DNA of 64,000 bases. Source: DATLSM01 sp963722965 (GTDB taxonomy: Bacteria > Actinomycetota > Thermoleophilia > Solirubrobacterales > 70-9). Under the pieces are notes generated by a model, which saw nothing but the letters and a program-made list of their open reading frames with translations, was not told the origin of the DNA and did not search any database. The position numbers and the translations under genes were made by a program. Positions 51,870 to 64,000 of the stretch are shown piece after piece (the first letter of the stretch is position 1; every line of letters begins with the position of its first letter). The DNA is taken from the NCBI GenBank assembly GCA_963722965.1, contig CAVROX010000015.1, positions 62,001-126,000 of the forward strand, given 5' to 3'.

Positions 51870-52117
51870 CCCCGAAGAAGCCCAACTCGGCCCTGCGCAA
51901 GATCGCCCGCGTGCGACTGACCAACGGGATGGAGGTCACCAGCTACATTCCCGGCGAGGGTCACAACCTCCAGGAGCACTCAGTCGTCCTCGTCCGCGGC
52001 GGCCGCGTCAAGGACCTGCCGGGGGTCCGCTACAAGGTCGTACGCGGCACCCTCGACGCCGCCGGCGTCTCTGACCGCAAGCAGGCCCGTTCCCGCTACG
52101 GGGTCAAGGCGTCCTGA
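51722..52117 (+). CDS. rpsL: 30S ribosomal protein S12
   Basis: A 131-aa decoding-centre protein. PNTNQLVRKGRKRPKKKTTTPGLK, an inserted SGQGRKKRVAA-like stretch, then PQRRGVCTRVATVTPKKPNSALRK and GGRVKDLPGVRY. The lysines whose changes give streptomycin resistance (TPKKPNS and RVKDL) are wild type. The GTG start is used; the TGA shares a base with the rpsG ATG. Confidence 0.97.
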   Translation: MPNTNQLVRKGRKRPKKKTTTPGLKSGQGRKKRVAAPQRRGVCTRVATVTPKKPNSALRKIARVRLTNGMEVTSYIPGEGHNLQEHSVVLVRGGRVKDLPGVRYKVVRGTLDAAGVSDRKQARSRYGVKAS

Positions 52118-52587
52118 TGCCGCGACGCTCCGCAGCGCAGATCAGGCCGATCGAGCCTGACGCCCGCCATCGCAACCGGCTCGTCCAGCAGGTGATCAAC
52201 AAGGTGATGAGCGACGGTAAGAAGTCCCTCGCCGAGCGGCTCGTCTACGACAGCCTCGCGATCGTCGGCGAGCGCACCGGCGAGGACCCGGTCGAGACGC
52301 TCGAGGCCGCGGTCAAACAGCTGACGCCGGTGCTCGAGGTCCGCTCGCGCCGGGTCGGCGGCGCGACCTACCAGGTCCCCGTCGAGGTTCCCGCCCGTCG
52401 CGCCCGTACGCTCGCCGTGCGCTGGCTGGTCAGCTACGCGCGCCAGCGCCGCGAGTACTCGATGGCCGACCGCCTCGCCCACGAGATCCTCGACGCAAAC
52501 CAGCAGCAGGGCAGCGCCTGGAAGCGCAAGGACGACATCTACCGCATGGCCCAGGCTAATAAGGCGTTCGCGCATTACCGCTGGTAG
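52117..52587 (+). CDS. rpsG: 30S ribosomal protein S7
   Basis: A 156-aa primary 16S head binder. RRSAAQIRPIEPDARHRNRLVQQVINKVMSDGKKSLAERLVYD, then VGGATYQVPVEV and RRARTLAVRWLVSYARQR. It is coupled to rpsL (TGATG). fusA, its usual neighbour, is on the other strand. Confidence 0.98.
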   Translation: MPRRSAAQIRPIEPDARHRNRLVQQVINKVMSDGKKSLAERLVYDSLAIVGERTGEDPVETLEAAVKQLTPVLEVRSRRVGGATYQVPVEVPARRARTLAVRWLVSYARQRREYSMADRLAHEILDANQQQGSAWKRKDDIYRMAQANKAFAHYRW

Positions 52588-52601
52588 TTTGGCTGGCTCC
52601 C

Positions 52602-53102
52602 ATGAGCCGGCCGATCCTCGCCGTCGACGTCGATGGGGTCATCTCCTTGTTCGGCTTCGACGAGCCTCCCGACCGGGCCACGGCGAGGTTCGAGTTGATC
52701 GATGGGATGGTCCACTGCATCTCGCTGGTGGCCGGAGAGCGGCTGCGGCGGCTCTCTGAGCACTACGAGTTGGTCTGGGCGACCGGTTGGGAGGAGCGGG
52801 CAAACGATTACCTGCCAACCATGCTCGGCCTGCCGGAGCTGCCCCACCTGAGCTTCGACGGCGCTGCGCGGTTTGGCTCTGCACACTGGAAGCTCGGGCC
52901 GCTGGATGAGTACGGCAGGGGTCGAGCGATGGCCTGGGTCGACGACAATTTCGACCCGAGCTGCTACGCGTGGGCACAATCTCGGCCCGAGCCGACCCTG
53001 CTTGTTCCAACCGAATCCCACCGCGGCCTCGAGGAGGCCCAGACCGAAGCGCTCGCCGCCTGGGCTCGGGGTCTTGAACACGAGCATCGCGAGCTCTCCT
53101 GA
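52602..53102 (+). CDS. HAD-like protein (HAD domain of RNA-repair 'Swiss Army knife' type)
   Basis: A 166-aa small HAD-fold protein. Motif I is LAVDVDGV, motif II is WATGWEERAN, and motif IV-like is AWVDDNFD, the arrangement seen in the stand-alone HAD_SAK group related to RNA-repair enzymes. No cap domain. It lies 14 nt after rpsG on the same strand, so is probably co-transcribed. Phosphatase activity is likely; the substrate is unknown. Confidence 0.75.
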   Translation: MSRPILAVDVDGVISLFGFDEPPDRATARFELIDGMVHCISLVAGERLRRLSEHYELVWATGWEERANDYLPTMLGLPELPHLSFDGAARFGSAHWKLGPLDEYGRGRAMAWVDDNFDPSCYAWAQSRPEPTLLVPTESHRGLEEAQTEALAAWARGLEHEHRELS

Positions 53103-53120
53103 GCCTCTACACTGAGCAAG

Positions 53121-53456
53121 GTGGTGGGGTTTTGGCCAATTTTCTTCCTCCTGGTCGTGCTTAAGATTCCCGTGCTCGCTTCGATGTGGCTGGTCTGGTG
53201 GGCGAGCAAGTCGCCCGAGCCAGACGGGGCGGCCGAGGATCCCGGGGGTGAGGGCTTCAGGCGCTGGCGGCCCGAGCCAAAGCGCCCGCGCGGACCCCGA
53301 CGCGGTCCCCACGGCGGCGGTGCGGCGGTCGAGGCGCCTGCCTGTCCGCCTGGCGGACGCACCCGGGTTCTCAAGCCCGCTGCGCAGCCTGCTTTCGCTC
53401 GCGCCGGATCTCGCGCAGATAAGGGTGGAAATCGACCTGGATCGTGTGACGCTTAG
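53121..53456 (+). CDS. Small single-helix membrane protein
   Basis: Up to 111 aa from GTG 53121: an N-terminal membrane helix (FWPIFFLLVVLKIPVLASMWLVWWA) and a Pro/Arg/Gly-rich cytosolic tail (RRWRPEPKRPRGPRRGPHGG). It lies 18 nt after the HAD gene. The last 86 nt overlap the convergent monooxygenase gene, and that part may be out of frame. The function is unknown. Confidence 0.5.
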   Translation: MVGFWPIFFLLVVLKIPVLASMWLVWWASKSPEPDGAAEDPGGEGFRRWRPEPKRPRGPRRGPHGGGAAVEAPACPPGGRTRVLKPAAQPAFARAGSRADKGGNRPGSCDA

Positions 53457-54687
53457 AGGCGACGTAGCGCTTTCGCATCTTCCTTTCGGCCACCGCAATC
53501 TCCTGCCTCATCTCCCCCACCGAGGGCAGCGCCCCCCTGCCGGAGAGCAGATCTGCAACCCACTCCGCCTGCGCCTCGGCGAGCGGCATGATCGCCCCCA
53601 GCGGCTGGATGAAGCCGATGAAATACAGACCGGGGTGCTCGACCGAGGCAACCCGCCGATAGAGCGGCAAGCGGTTGCCCTCGGCTGAGATCAGGCCGGG
53701 ATCAAAGAACGGGAAGGTGATCTTGTATCCCGTGCAGTAGATGAGGAGGTCGATTTCCTCCTCGCTGCCGTCGGCAAAGCGGACTTTTCGACCGCCCGTG
53801 AAGCGATCGATGTTGGGCTTCACCTCGATATCGCCATGGCCCAACCGCGAGAGCAGCTCCGCCGAGACGGTGGGGTGCGCCTCAAGCAGCTTGTGGTCGG
53901 GCTGTGGCAGGCCGTAGGCGGTCATCTCGCCGGCGGTCAAACCGAGCATTCGCCCGATGAAGAAGCGCTGCACCGGTAGCGGTAGCCGCGTCACCAGTGC
54001 CGAGGCAGACTCATCGGTCGGCTTGCCGTTGAGGTACTTGGGCAGGATGTAGGCACCACGGCGCATCGCCAGAAAGGTCCGATCGGCGATCCTCGAGGAC
54101 TCGACCGCAATGTCGGTCGCCGAGTTGCCGATCCCCAGCACCCCGACACGCTTGCCGCGCAGCACATCCGGCTCGCGGTAGTGGTGGGCATGCATCTGTT
54201 CCCCGGCGAACTCCTCCGATCCCCGGAAGGGCGGTTCGGGCCAGCGCGGATCCCAGTGGTGGCCGTTGGCGACCAGTACCGCGCGGTAGCGATGGGTCCG
54301 CCGCTGCCCGCCGCTGTCGACGCTCACCTCCCACTCCCGATCGACCGGCTCGACCTTCACCACCTCGGTCTGAAAGGTGATCTTTCCCCGGAACCCGAAG
54401 TGGTCGACGTAGTCATCGAAGTAGGCGGCGATCTGGAAGTGGTTCGGATAGTCGGGGTAATCCCCGGGCATCGGGTAGGTCCGATAGGCCATCAACCCTC
54501 GCGATGTGTTGATGTGCAAAGACCGGTAGGCGGAGGACATCTGATTGTCGTTTTCAAACCGCCAGTTCCCGCCGACCTGAGAGCCTTTCTCAAAGCAGTC
54601 GAAATCAATTCCGCGCGCGTTCAGCACCTGGCAGGCTGCGATCCCAGAACTCCCGGCCCCGATCACACATACCTTCGAACTGGCCAT
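53371..54687 (-). CDS. Flavin-containing monooxygenase (FMO/BVMO-like)
   Basis: A 438-aa NADPH-dependent oxygenase. FAD fold VIGAGSSGIAACQVL (8-22), NADPH fold GVLGIGNSATDIAVES, and the FMO fingerprint F-x-G-x3-H-x3-Y in FAGEQMHAHHY just before it. DLLIYCTGYKITFPF is the ATG-like motif near the end. It probably oxidises soft nucleophiles or ketones. It sits alone between the plus-strand rpsLG group and rpoC, an insertion in an otherwise ribosomal region. Confidence 0.93.
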   Translation of the reverse strand: MASSKVCVIGAGSSGIAACQVLNARGIDFDCFEKGSQVGGNWRFENDNQMSSAYRSLHINTSRGLMAYRTYPMPGDYPDYPNHFQIAAYFDDYVDHFGFRGKITFQTEVVKVEPVDREWEVSVDSGGQRRTHRYRAVLVANGHHWDPRWPEPPFRGSEEFAGEQMHAHHYREPDVLRGKRVGVLGIGNSATDIAVESSRIADRTFLAMRRGAYILPKYLNGKPTDESASALVTRLPLPVQRFFIGRMLGLTAGEMTAYGLPQPDHKLLEAHPTVSAELLSRLGHGDIEVKPNIDRFTGGRKVRFADGSEEEIDLLIYCTGYKITFPFFDPGLISAEGNRLPLYRRVASVEHPGLYFIGFIQPLGAIMPLAEAQAEWVADLLSGRGALPSVGEMRQEIAVAERKMRKRYVASKRHTIQVDFHPYLREIRRERKQAAQRA

Positions 54688-54832
54688 TTGGCCAATCTAT
54701 GGGATCTTGCTCGCGGGCAGCTCAGATGCCCCGACCTGCTGCGCGCTGAGTCTCGGCCCGAGCACGGCGGGCGCCGATCGCAGTCGATCGGGCAAGATTC
54801 CCCTCCAGCGGCAGCCGGTCCTCTGCGGCTGC

Positions 54833-58876
<4,044 letters not shown>

Positions 58877-58877
<1 letters not shown>

Positions 58878-61800
58878 CAGTCCTCCACCGTCGTCGCTTG
58901 CTCGGCCTCATCCGCGGCCCCGTCTGTTCCCGCCTCGCCCTCGGCGACAACCTGCTCCTCTTGCTCATCGGCGGCGCCGTTGGGTGAATCGGCGCGGACC
59001 CCGGTCAGGTCCATGCCCAACTCCTCCGCTGCTTTCAACAGGTCATCCTCTTCGTCGGAGATCTCCACGTCGGTCCCCTCGGAGACGACGTTGGCATCGA
59101 GGGAGAGGCTCTGGATCTCCTTCAACAGCACTTTGAAGGACTCCGGGATCGAGGGCTCGGGGATGTTCTCCCCCTTGACGATCGCCTCGTAGGCCTTGAC
59201 CCGGCCGACCGTGTCGTCGGACTTGACGGTCAGCATCTCCTGCAGCGTGTAGGCAGCTCCGTAGGCCTCCAGCGCCCAGACCTCCATCTCGCCGAAACGC
59301 TGGCCGCCGAACTGCGCCTTGCCGCCAAGCGGCTGCTGGGTGACGAGCGAGTAGGGCCCGGTCGAGCGGGCGTGGATCTTGTCGTCGACGAGGTGCAGCA
59401 GCTTCAGGATGTACATGTAGCCGACCGTCACCTTCCCCTCGTAGGGCTCGCCGGTGCGGCCGTTGTACAGCTGCGCCATTCCCGAGCAGCGGGCGCCGGG
59501 GCGCTCGCGCTTGTCGACCCCAAGGTCGATTCCGCGCCCCGCGTTCTCCTCTGACCAGTTGACCAGCGCCTCGTCGACGTCATCGACGCTAGCCCCGTCA
59601 AAGACCGAGGTCGCCACGTAGACGCGTCCGTCGCCCTCCTCGGAGTGGGCCTGCTTGTAGGCCTCCGAGCCGTCGTCATACCAACCGTTTGCTGCGACCC
59701 AACCGAGGTGCGTCTCGAGGATCTGACCGATATTCATCCGGCTGGGAACGCCGAGCGGGTTGAGGATCACGTCGACCGGGGTGCCGTCGGCGAGGTGGGG
59801 CATGTCCGCTTCGGGCACGATCTTGGAGATCACTCCCTTGTTTCCGTGGCGGCCGGCGAGCTTGTCGCCCTCGGCGATCTTGCGCTTGGTCGCCACGTAG
59901 ACGCGGACCAGGTCGTTGACGCCCGGCGGCAGGTCGTCGCCATCGTCGCGGCTGAAGGTGAGCACGTCGATCACCACACCGCCCTCGCCGTGGGGGACTT
60001 TCAGCGAGGTGTCGCGGACCTCGCGCGCCTTCTCCTTGAAGATCGCCCGGATCAGCTTCTCCTCAGCGGTCAGCTCGGTCTCCCCCTTCGGCGTCACCTT
60101 GCCGACCAACAGGTCGCCGGAGACGACCTCGGCCCCGACCCGGACGATCCCGCGCTCGTCGAGGTTGCGCAGGCTCTCCTCAGAGCGGTTGGGGATGTCG
60201 CGGGTGACCTCCTCGTCGCCGAGCTTGGTGGTGCGGGCGTCGATCTCATACTCCTCGATGTGGATCGAGGTCAGCTCATCGTCCTTGACCAGCCGCTCAG
60301 AGAGGATGATCGCGTCCTCGAAGTTGTAGCCCTCCCAGGACATGAAGGCGACCAGGCAGTTCTTGCCCAGCGCGATCTCCCCGCCGGCGGTCGAGGAACC
60401 GTCGGCCAGCACGTCGCCCTCCTTCACTTTCTGCCCGGAGTTGACGATCGGCCGCTGGTGGATGATCGTCCCCTGGTTGGAGCGCATGAACTTGTGCAGC
60501 GGGTACTCCTCCTTCTTCGAAGCACCGCTGACAACAATCCGCTCTGAGTCGACGTGGGTGACCTCGCCGTCGATCTTCGCCAGCACCACGTCGCCGGTGT
60601 CGACCGCGGCCCGGCGCTCCATCCCGGTGCCGATCAGCGGCGCGTCGGGCTTCAGCAGCGGCACTGCCTGGCGCTGCATGTTGGAGCCCATCAGCGCCCG
60701 GTTGGCGTCGTCGTGCTCGAGGAAGGGGATCAGGGCAGTCGCGACGGACCAGATCTGGGTCGGTGAAACGTCCATCAGGTCGACCTCTTTGGGCGATGCG
60801 GTGGCGTACTCGTCCTCGCCGGCACGGACCAGCACCTGCGGCCCCTTCAGCCTGCTGGTCTTCGGGTCGACCTCCGCGTTTGCCTGGGCGATCACCTTCT
60901 CTTCCTCCTGGGTCGCGTCCAGGTGGACGATCTCCGGGGTGACCACGCCGTCCTCGACAACTCGGTAGGGGGTGGTGACGAAGCCATGCTCGGAGATCTG
61001 CGCGTAGGAGGAGAGCGAGCCGATCAGCCCGATGTTCGGCCCCTCGGGGGTCTCGATTGGACACATCCGGCCGTAGTGGGTCGGGTGCACGTCACGGACC
61101 TCGATCGGGGCGCGCTCGCGGGTCAGGCCGCCCGCACCCAGCGCCGAGAGCCGTCGCCGGTGCGTGAGCCCGGCGAGGCTGTTGGTCTGATCCATGAACT
61201 GCGAAAGCTGCGAGGAGCCGAAGAACTCTTTCATCGCCGCGACCACGGGCCGGATGTTGATGATCGTCTGCGGGGTGATCGCGTCTGAGTCTTCGGTGGT
61301 GAGCCGCTCGCGCACCACCCGCTCCATCCGGTAGAGGCCGATCCGAAACGCCTCCTGGATCAGCTCGCCGACCGTGCGCAGGCGGCGATTACCGAAGTGC
61401 TCATACTCGTCGAGGTGCTCATAGACGGGCTCTCGTGGGTAGGTGATCGCCTCCGCCGCGTAGTCCTTGATCGGGTTCTCCTCGTCGCTCTCCTCGGGAA
61501 TCCCGAGCAGCTTCGGCAGCAGGACGAGCTCCTTGACCAGGGCGATGATGTCGTCGTGGGTGAGGACCCGCGTCTCGAGGTCGATATCGAGGTCGAGTCG
61601 GGCGTTCAGCTTGTAGCGGCCGACCCGGGTCAGGTCGTAGCGCTTGGGGTCAAAGAACAGCTGCTCGAGCAGGTTCTTGGCTGCGTCGACCGAGGGCGGC
61701 TCGCCCGGGCGCTGCTTTTTGAAGAGCTCGATCAGCGCTCCCTCTTCGGTTCGGGTCGCTTCGGTGTCGGCCTCGATCGTGTTCCGCATGTAGATCGAGT

Positions 61801-62435
61801 TGTCGAACATCTCGAGCAGCTTCTCGTCCTCGACGTAGCCCATCGCCCGCAGCAGCACTGGTCACCGGCAGCTTGCGCTTGCGGTCGATGCGGACGTAGA
61901 CGCGGCCTTTTTTGTCGATCTCCAGCTCAAGCCAGGAGCCGCGGGCCGGCATCAGGTTGGCGATGAAGACCTGCTTCTCGGGGTCCTTGGGCGCCATCAC
62001 GTAGGCGCCTGGGGAGCGAACGAGCTGGGTGACGACGACCCGCTCGGTGCCGTTGATGATGAACGTCCCGCGCTCGGTCATCCAAGGGAAGTCGCCCATG
62101 AAGACGGCCTGCTCGCGGATCTCCCCGGTCTCTTTGTTTTGGAAGGCGACGGTCGCGGTCAGCGGTCGCGGTAGGTCATGTCCTTCTCGCGGCACTCCTC
62201 GATCGTGTGGGGCGGATCCTCGAATTTGAACTCGCCGAAGACGATCGCCAGGTTCCCCGTGTAATCCTCGATCGGGGAGATGTCGTCAATCGTCTCTCGC
62301 AGCCCGCCCTCCTTCGGATCCGTCAGCTCTTCGAAGGAGCGGCGCTGGATGTCGATCAGATGGGGGACTTCAAGGGGGTTCTGCGAGTCGGGAAAAACTC
62401 CTGCGGGTTACGGGGGCAGCGTTTGAACGTGCCAA
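58877..62435 (-). CDS. rpoB: DNA-directed RNA polymerase subunit beta (three frameshifts)
   Basis: About 1185 aa. A TTG start at 62435, with GAGGAG 9 nt upstream, gives RRSFSRLAEP. An extra C (near 62380) leads to LEVPHLIDIQRRSFEELTDP. A missing base (near 62165) leads to PLTATVAFQNKETGEI, and an extra base (near 61860) to VLLRAMGYVEDEKLL. The rest is intact to 58877 (GGKAQFGGQRFGEMEVWALEAYGA). The rifampicin region reads SSQLSQFMDQTNSLAGLTH. The C-terminal acidic tail is longer than in E. coli. Net length is consistent after correction. Confidence 0.94.
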
Positions 62436-62665
62436 AGTTGGCGACTCCTCAGGCGGTCAGAGGGACGTGGAAAAAGCGCAGATATGGGGCAGGGGACTCA
62501 ACGGGCGCGCGACCGCAAAAAATAACACACGGGGCCAACCGACCGGAGGTCGCGATAACCGAGCAGCTCGTGGGATGCAGCAGGGAGCCTGGCGAGCGCG
62601 CCTTCCAATGCGTGCGAATCCAGTCTGAGCGACTGCGGATCCCCGAGCTGGGCGGGTTCGGCGGC
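62436..62665 (-). other. rplL-rpoB intergenic region
   Basis: About 230 bp. A small hairpin (62540-62552) followed on the minus strand by a T6 run about 20 nt later could be a partial attenuator, as is common between rplL and rpoB. No gene was seen. Confidence 0.4.
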
Positions 62666-63064
62666 CTACTTCAGCTCGACCGTGGCCCCGGCCTCCTCGA
62701 GTTCGGCTTTGAGTTTCTCAGCCTCCTCGCGCTCGACCCCCTCTTTGATCGCTTTCGGGGCCTCGTCGACGATTGCCTTCGCCTCTTTTAGGCCGAGTCC
62801 GGTGGCAGAACGGACGACCTTGATCACCGGCACCTTCTGGCCCCCGACCTCGCTGAGAACCACGTCGACCGTCGAGGCCTCCTCACCGCCACCCTCGCCG
62901 CCGTCGCCCGCCGGGGCACCAGCCACCACCGGGGCCGCGGCCGCGACCGCGGTCGCCGAGACGCCGAACTCCTCCTCGAGGGCCTTGATCCGCTCGGAGA
63001 GTTCGAGCACCGAAATGCCCTTCAGCTCCTCGATCCAATCCTCTGTCGAAACCTTGGTTGCCAT
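62666..63064 (-). CDS. rplL: 50S ribosomal protein L7/L12
   Basis: A 132-aa stalk protein. N-terminal dimerisation domain STEDWIEELKGISVLELSERIKALEEEFGV, an Ala/Gly hinge, and C-terminal factor-binding domain KVPVIKVVRSATGLGLKEAKAIVDEAPK. It directly follows rplJ. Confidence 0.97.
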   Translation of the reverse strand: MATKVSTEDWIEELKGISVLELSERIKALEEEFGVSATAVAAAAPVVAGAPAGDGGEGGGEEASTVDVVLSEVGGQKVPVIKVVRSATGLGLKEAKAIVDEAPKAIKEGVEREEAEKLKAELEEAGATVELK

Positions 63065-63590
63065 CTACTCCTCTTTCTCCTTCTGGGTCTGAAGCTGCTG
63101 TAGCTGGGACGCGAGGCCGCCGATCATCGAGCCGAGGCCGCGGATCAGGCCGGTCAGCGGGCTGGCGACGACCCCGGCGAACTGACCGTTGAGCACCTCG
63201 CGGGAGGGCAGGCGAGCGATCGACTTGAAGCGGTCCTCGTCGAGGCTGAGCCCGTCCATGAAGCCCCCCCTGAAGCTGAGAACATCATGTTCACGGTTGA
63301 AGGTTGTGATCGTCTTTGCCGCCGTCGCGGTGTCGCCGCGGACGAAGGTCAGCGCGGTCGGTCCTTCCAGTAGCTCGGCGAGACGCTCCTCTCCGGCCTG
63401 CTCGGCGGCGAGCTTTGTGAGGCGGTTCTTGACCACCCGGAAGCTGGCGTCCGCATCGCGCAGTTTCGTCCGCAGCTCGGCTGCTTGGGGGACGCTGATC
63501 CCGCGGTAGTCGATCGCGAAGATCGCCTCGACTGCCCTTGATCTGGGCGGCGATCTCCTCGATTGTGGCTTGCTTTTCGTCGCGGTTCAT
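63065..63590 (-). CDS. rplJ: 50S ribosomal protein L10 (frameshift near 63535)
   Basis: About 174 aa. ATG 63590 begins NRDEKQATIEEIAAQIKG. After one indel, VEAIFAIDYRGISVPQAAELRTKLRDADASFRVVKNRLTKLA continues, then the C-terminal helix that binds L7/L12. The uncorrected pieces look like two partial genes. Confidence 0.93.
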
Positions 63591-63658
63591 CGTCTCACCT
63601 GCACCGGGCTTGCGGGCCTTTGCCCCGCCGGTGGTCTTCGGGTCAGTGGCGAGGCAGT

Positions 63659-64000
63659 CTAGGCGTTCGCCGGCTCCCCTGCGGCCTCGCGGGCCGCGGT
63701 GGGTGCCAGGTCGCGCTCGCTCGTCTTCGTCGCGTCCACCCGGATGCCGGGGCCCATCGTGCTCGTCAGCGTGATCTGGAGTGGATGTAGCGGCCCTTCG
63801 CCGAACGACGGCTTCGCGCGGACGATCTCGTCGATCACGGCCGCGTAGTTCTCGAGCAGCATCGCTCGTCGAAGCTGGTCTTGCCGATCGCGATGTGGAC
63901 GTTCGCGCCGCGGTCGGTGCGGTACTCGAGCTTGCCCGCCTTGGCGTCGGCGACGGCCTTCTCGACGTCGTCGGTGACGGTGCCGGTCTTCGGGTTCGGC
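63659..64000 (-). CDS. rplA: 50S ribosomal protein L1 (5' end beyond window; frameshift near 63865)
   Basis: C-terminal half of the L1-stalk protein. NPKTGTVTDDVEKAVADAKAGKLEYRTDRGANVHIAIGKTSF is in one frame, and MLLENYAAVIDEIVRAKP in the next, ending PTAAREAAGEPANA at 63659. A single indel near 63865 explains it. The 68-bp rplA-rplJ gap is where an L10 leader would lie; I could not define its structure. Confidence 0.92.
   Translation of the reverse strand, partial: AEPEDRHRHRRRREGRRRRQGGQARVPHRPRRERPHRDRQDQLRRAMLLENYAAVIDEIVRAKPSFGEGPLHPLQITLTSTMGPGIRVDATKTSERDLAPTAAREAAGEPANA

Overview
The window is 64 kb of high-GC DNA from a chromosome, most likely an actinobacterium. The evidence is the GC-rich coding, GTG/TTG starts, NAD-dependent DNA ligase, zinc-binding S4/S14/L36, and Actinobacteria-like MarR, MMPL/TetR and FMO genes. 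The long charged extensions on S17, L22 and L5, plus the gene mix, suggest a deep lineage such as Thermoleophilia/Solirubrobacterales. That placement is inference, since no 16S gene is present.

Left part (1-29 kb) is accessory and housekeeping. It holds a biotin cluster (partial bioD, bioA) split by a marR-MFS efflux operon with a dense palindromic operator. Then come a NUDIX hydrolase, a LemA protein, and a rubredoxin next to a GMC oxidoreductase that carries a ferredoxin-type Cys motif. These are followed by Fe/Mn superoxide dismutase, a secreted glycoside hydrolase, a hipBA toxin-antitoxin pair, a RibD/DHFR-like reductase, a decayed ABC ATPase, an AidB-like acyl-CoA dehydrogenase and YceI. 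Next are an MMPL exporter coupled to a hemerythrin-like gene and divergent from its TetR regulator, tRNA-Pro(CGG), a membrane-anchored DsbA-like protein, a small IF2-N-like protein with an acyl-CoA synthetase, a patatin, DacB and ligA.

Right part (28.8-64 kb) is the translation/transcription super-locus, almost all on the minus strand. Read in the direction of transcription from the right edge it is rplA-rplJ-rplL-rpoB-rpoC, FMO, [rpsL-rpsG-HAD on the plus strand], fusA-tuf, then the S10, spc and alpha operons. The S10/spc series runs rpsJ, rplCDWB, rpsS, rplV, rpsC, rplP, rpmC, rpsQ, rplNXE, rpsZ, rpsH, rplFR, rpsE, rpmD, rplO, secY, adk, map. After map come an O-methyltransferase and a pseudogene remnant, then rpmJ, rpsM, rpsK, rpsD, rpoA, rplQ, truA, surE, ligA. 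infA is not seen in its usual place between map and rpmJ. Many genes overlap by 1-4 nt (TGATG, ATGA, GTGA), which points to translational coupling.

A pervasive feature is single-base indels, several of them in homopolymer runs, inside essential genes (rplA, rplJ, rpoB, rpoC, rplB, rpsS, secY) and others (MMPL, aidB-like, hipA, sod, dacB). In each case the conserved protein resumes in another frame, so these are much more likely sequence or assembly errors than true pseudogenes. I annotated such genes across the shift. The ABC ATPase and penicillin-acylase-like remnants lack large parts and look genuinely decayed.
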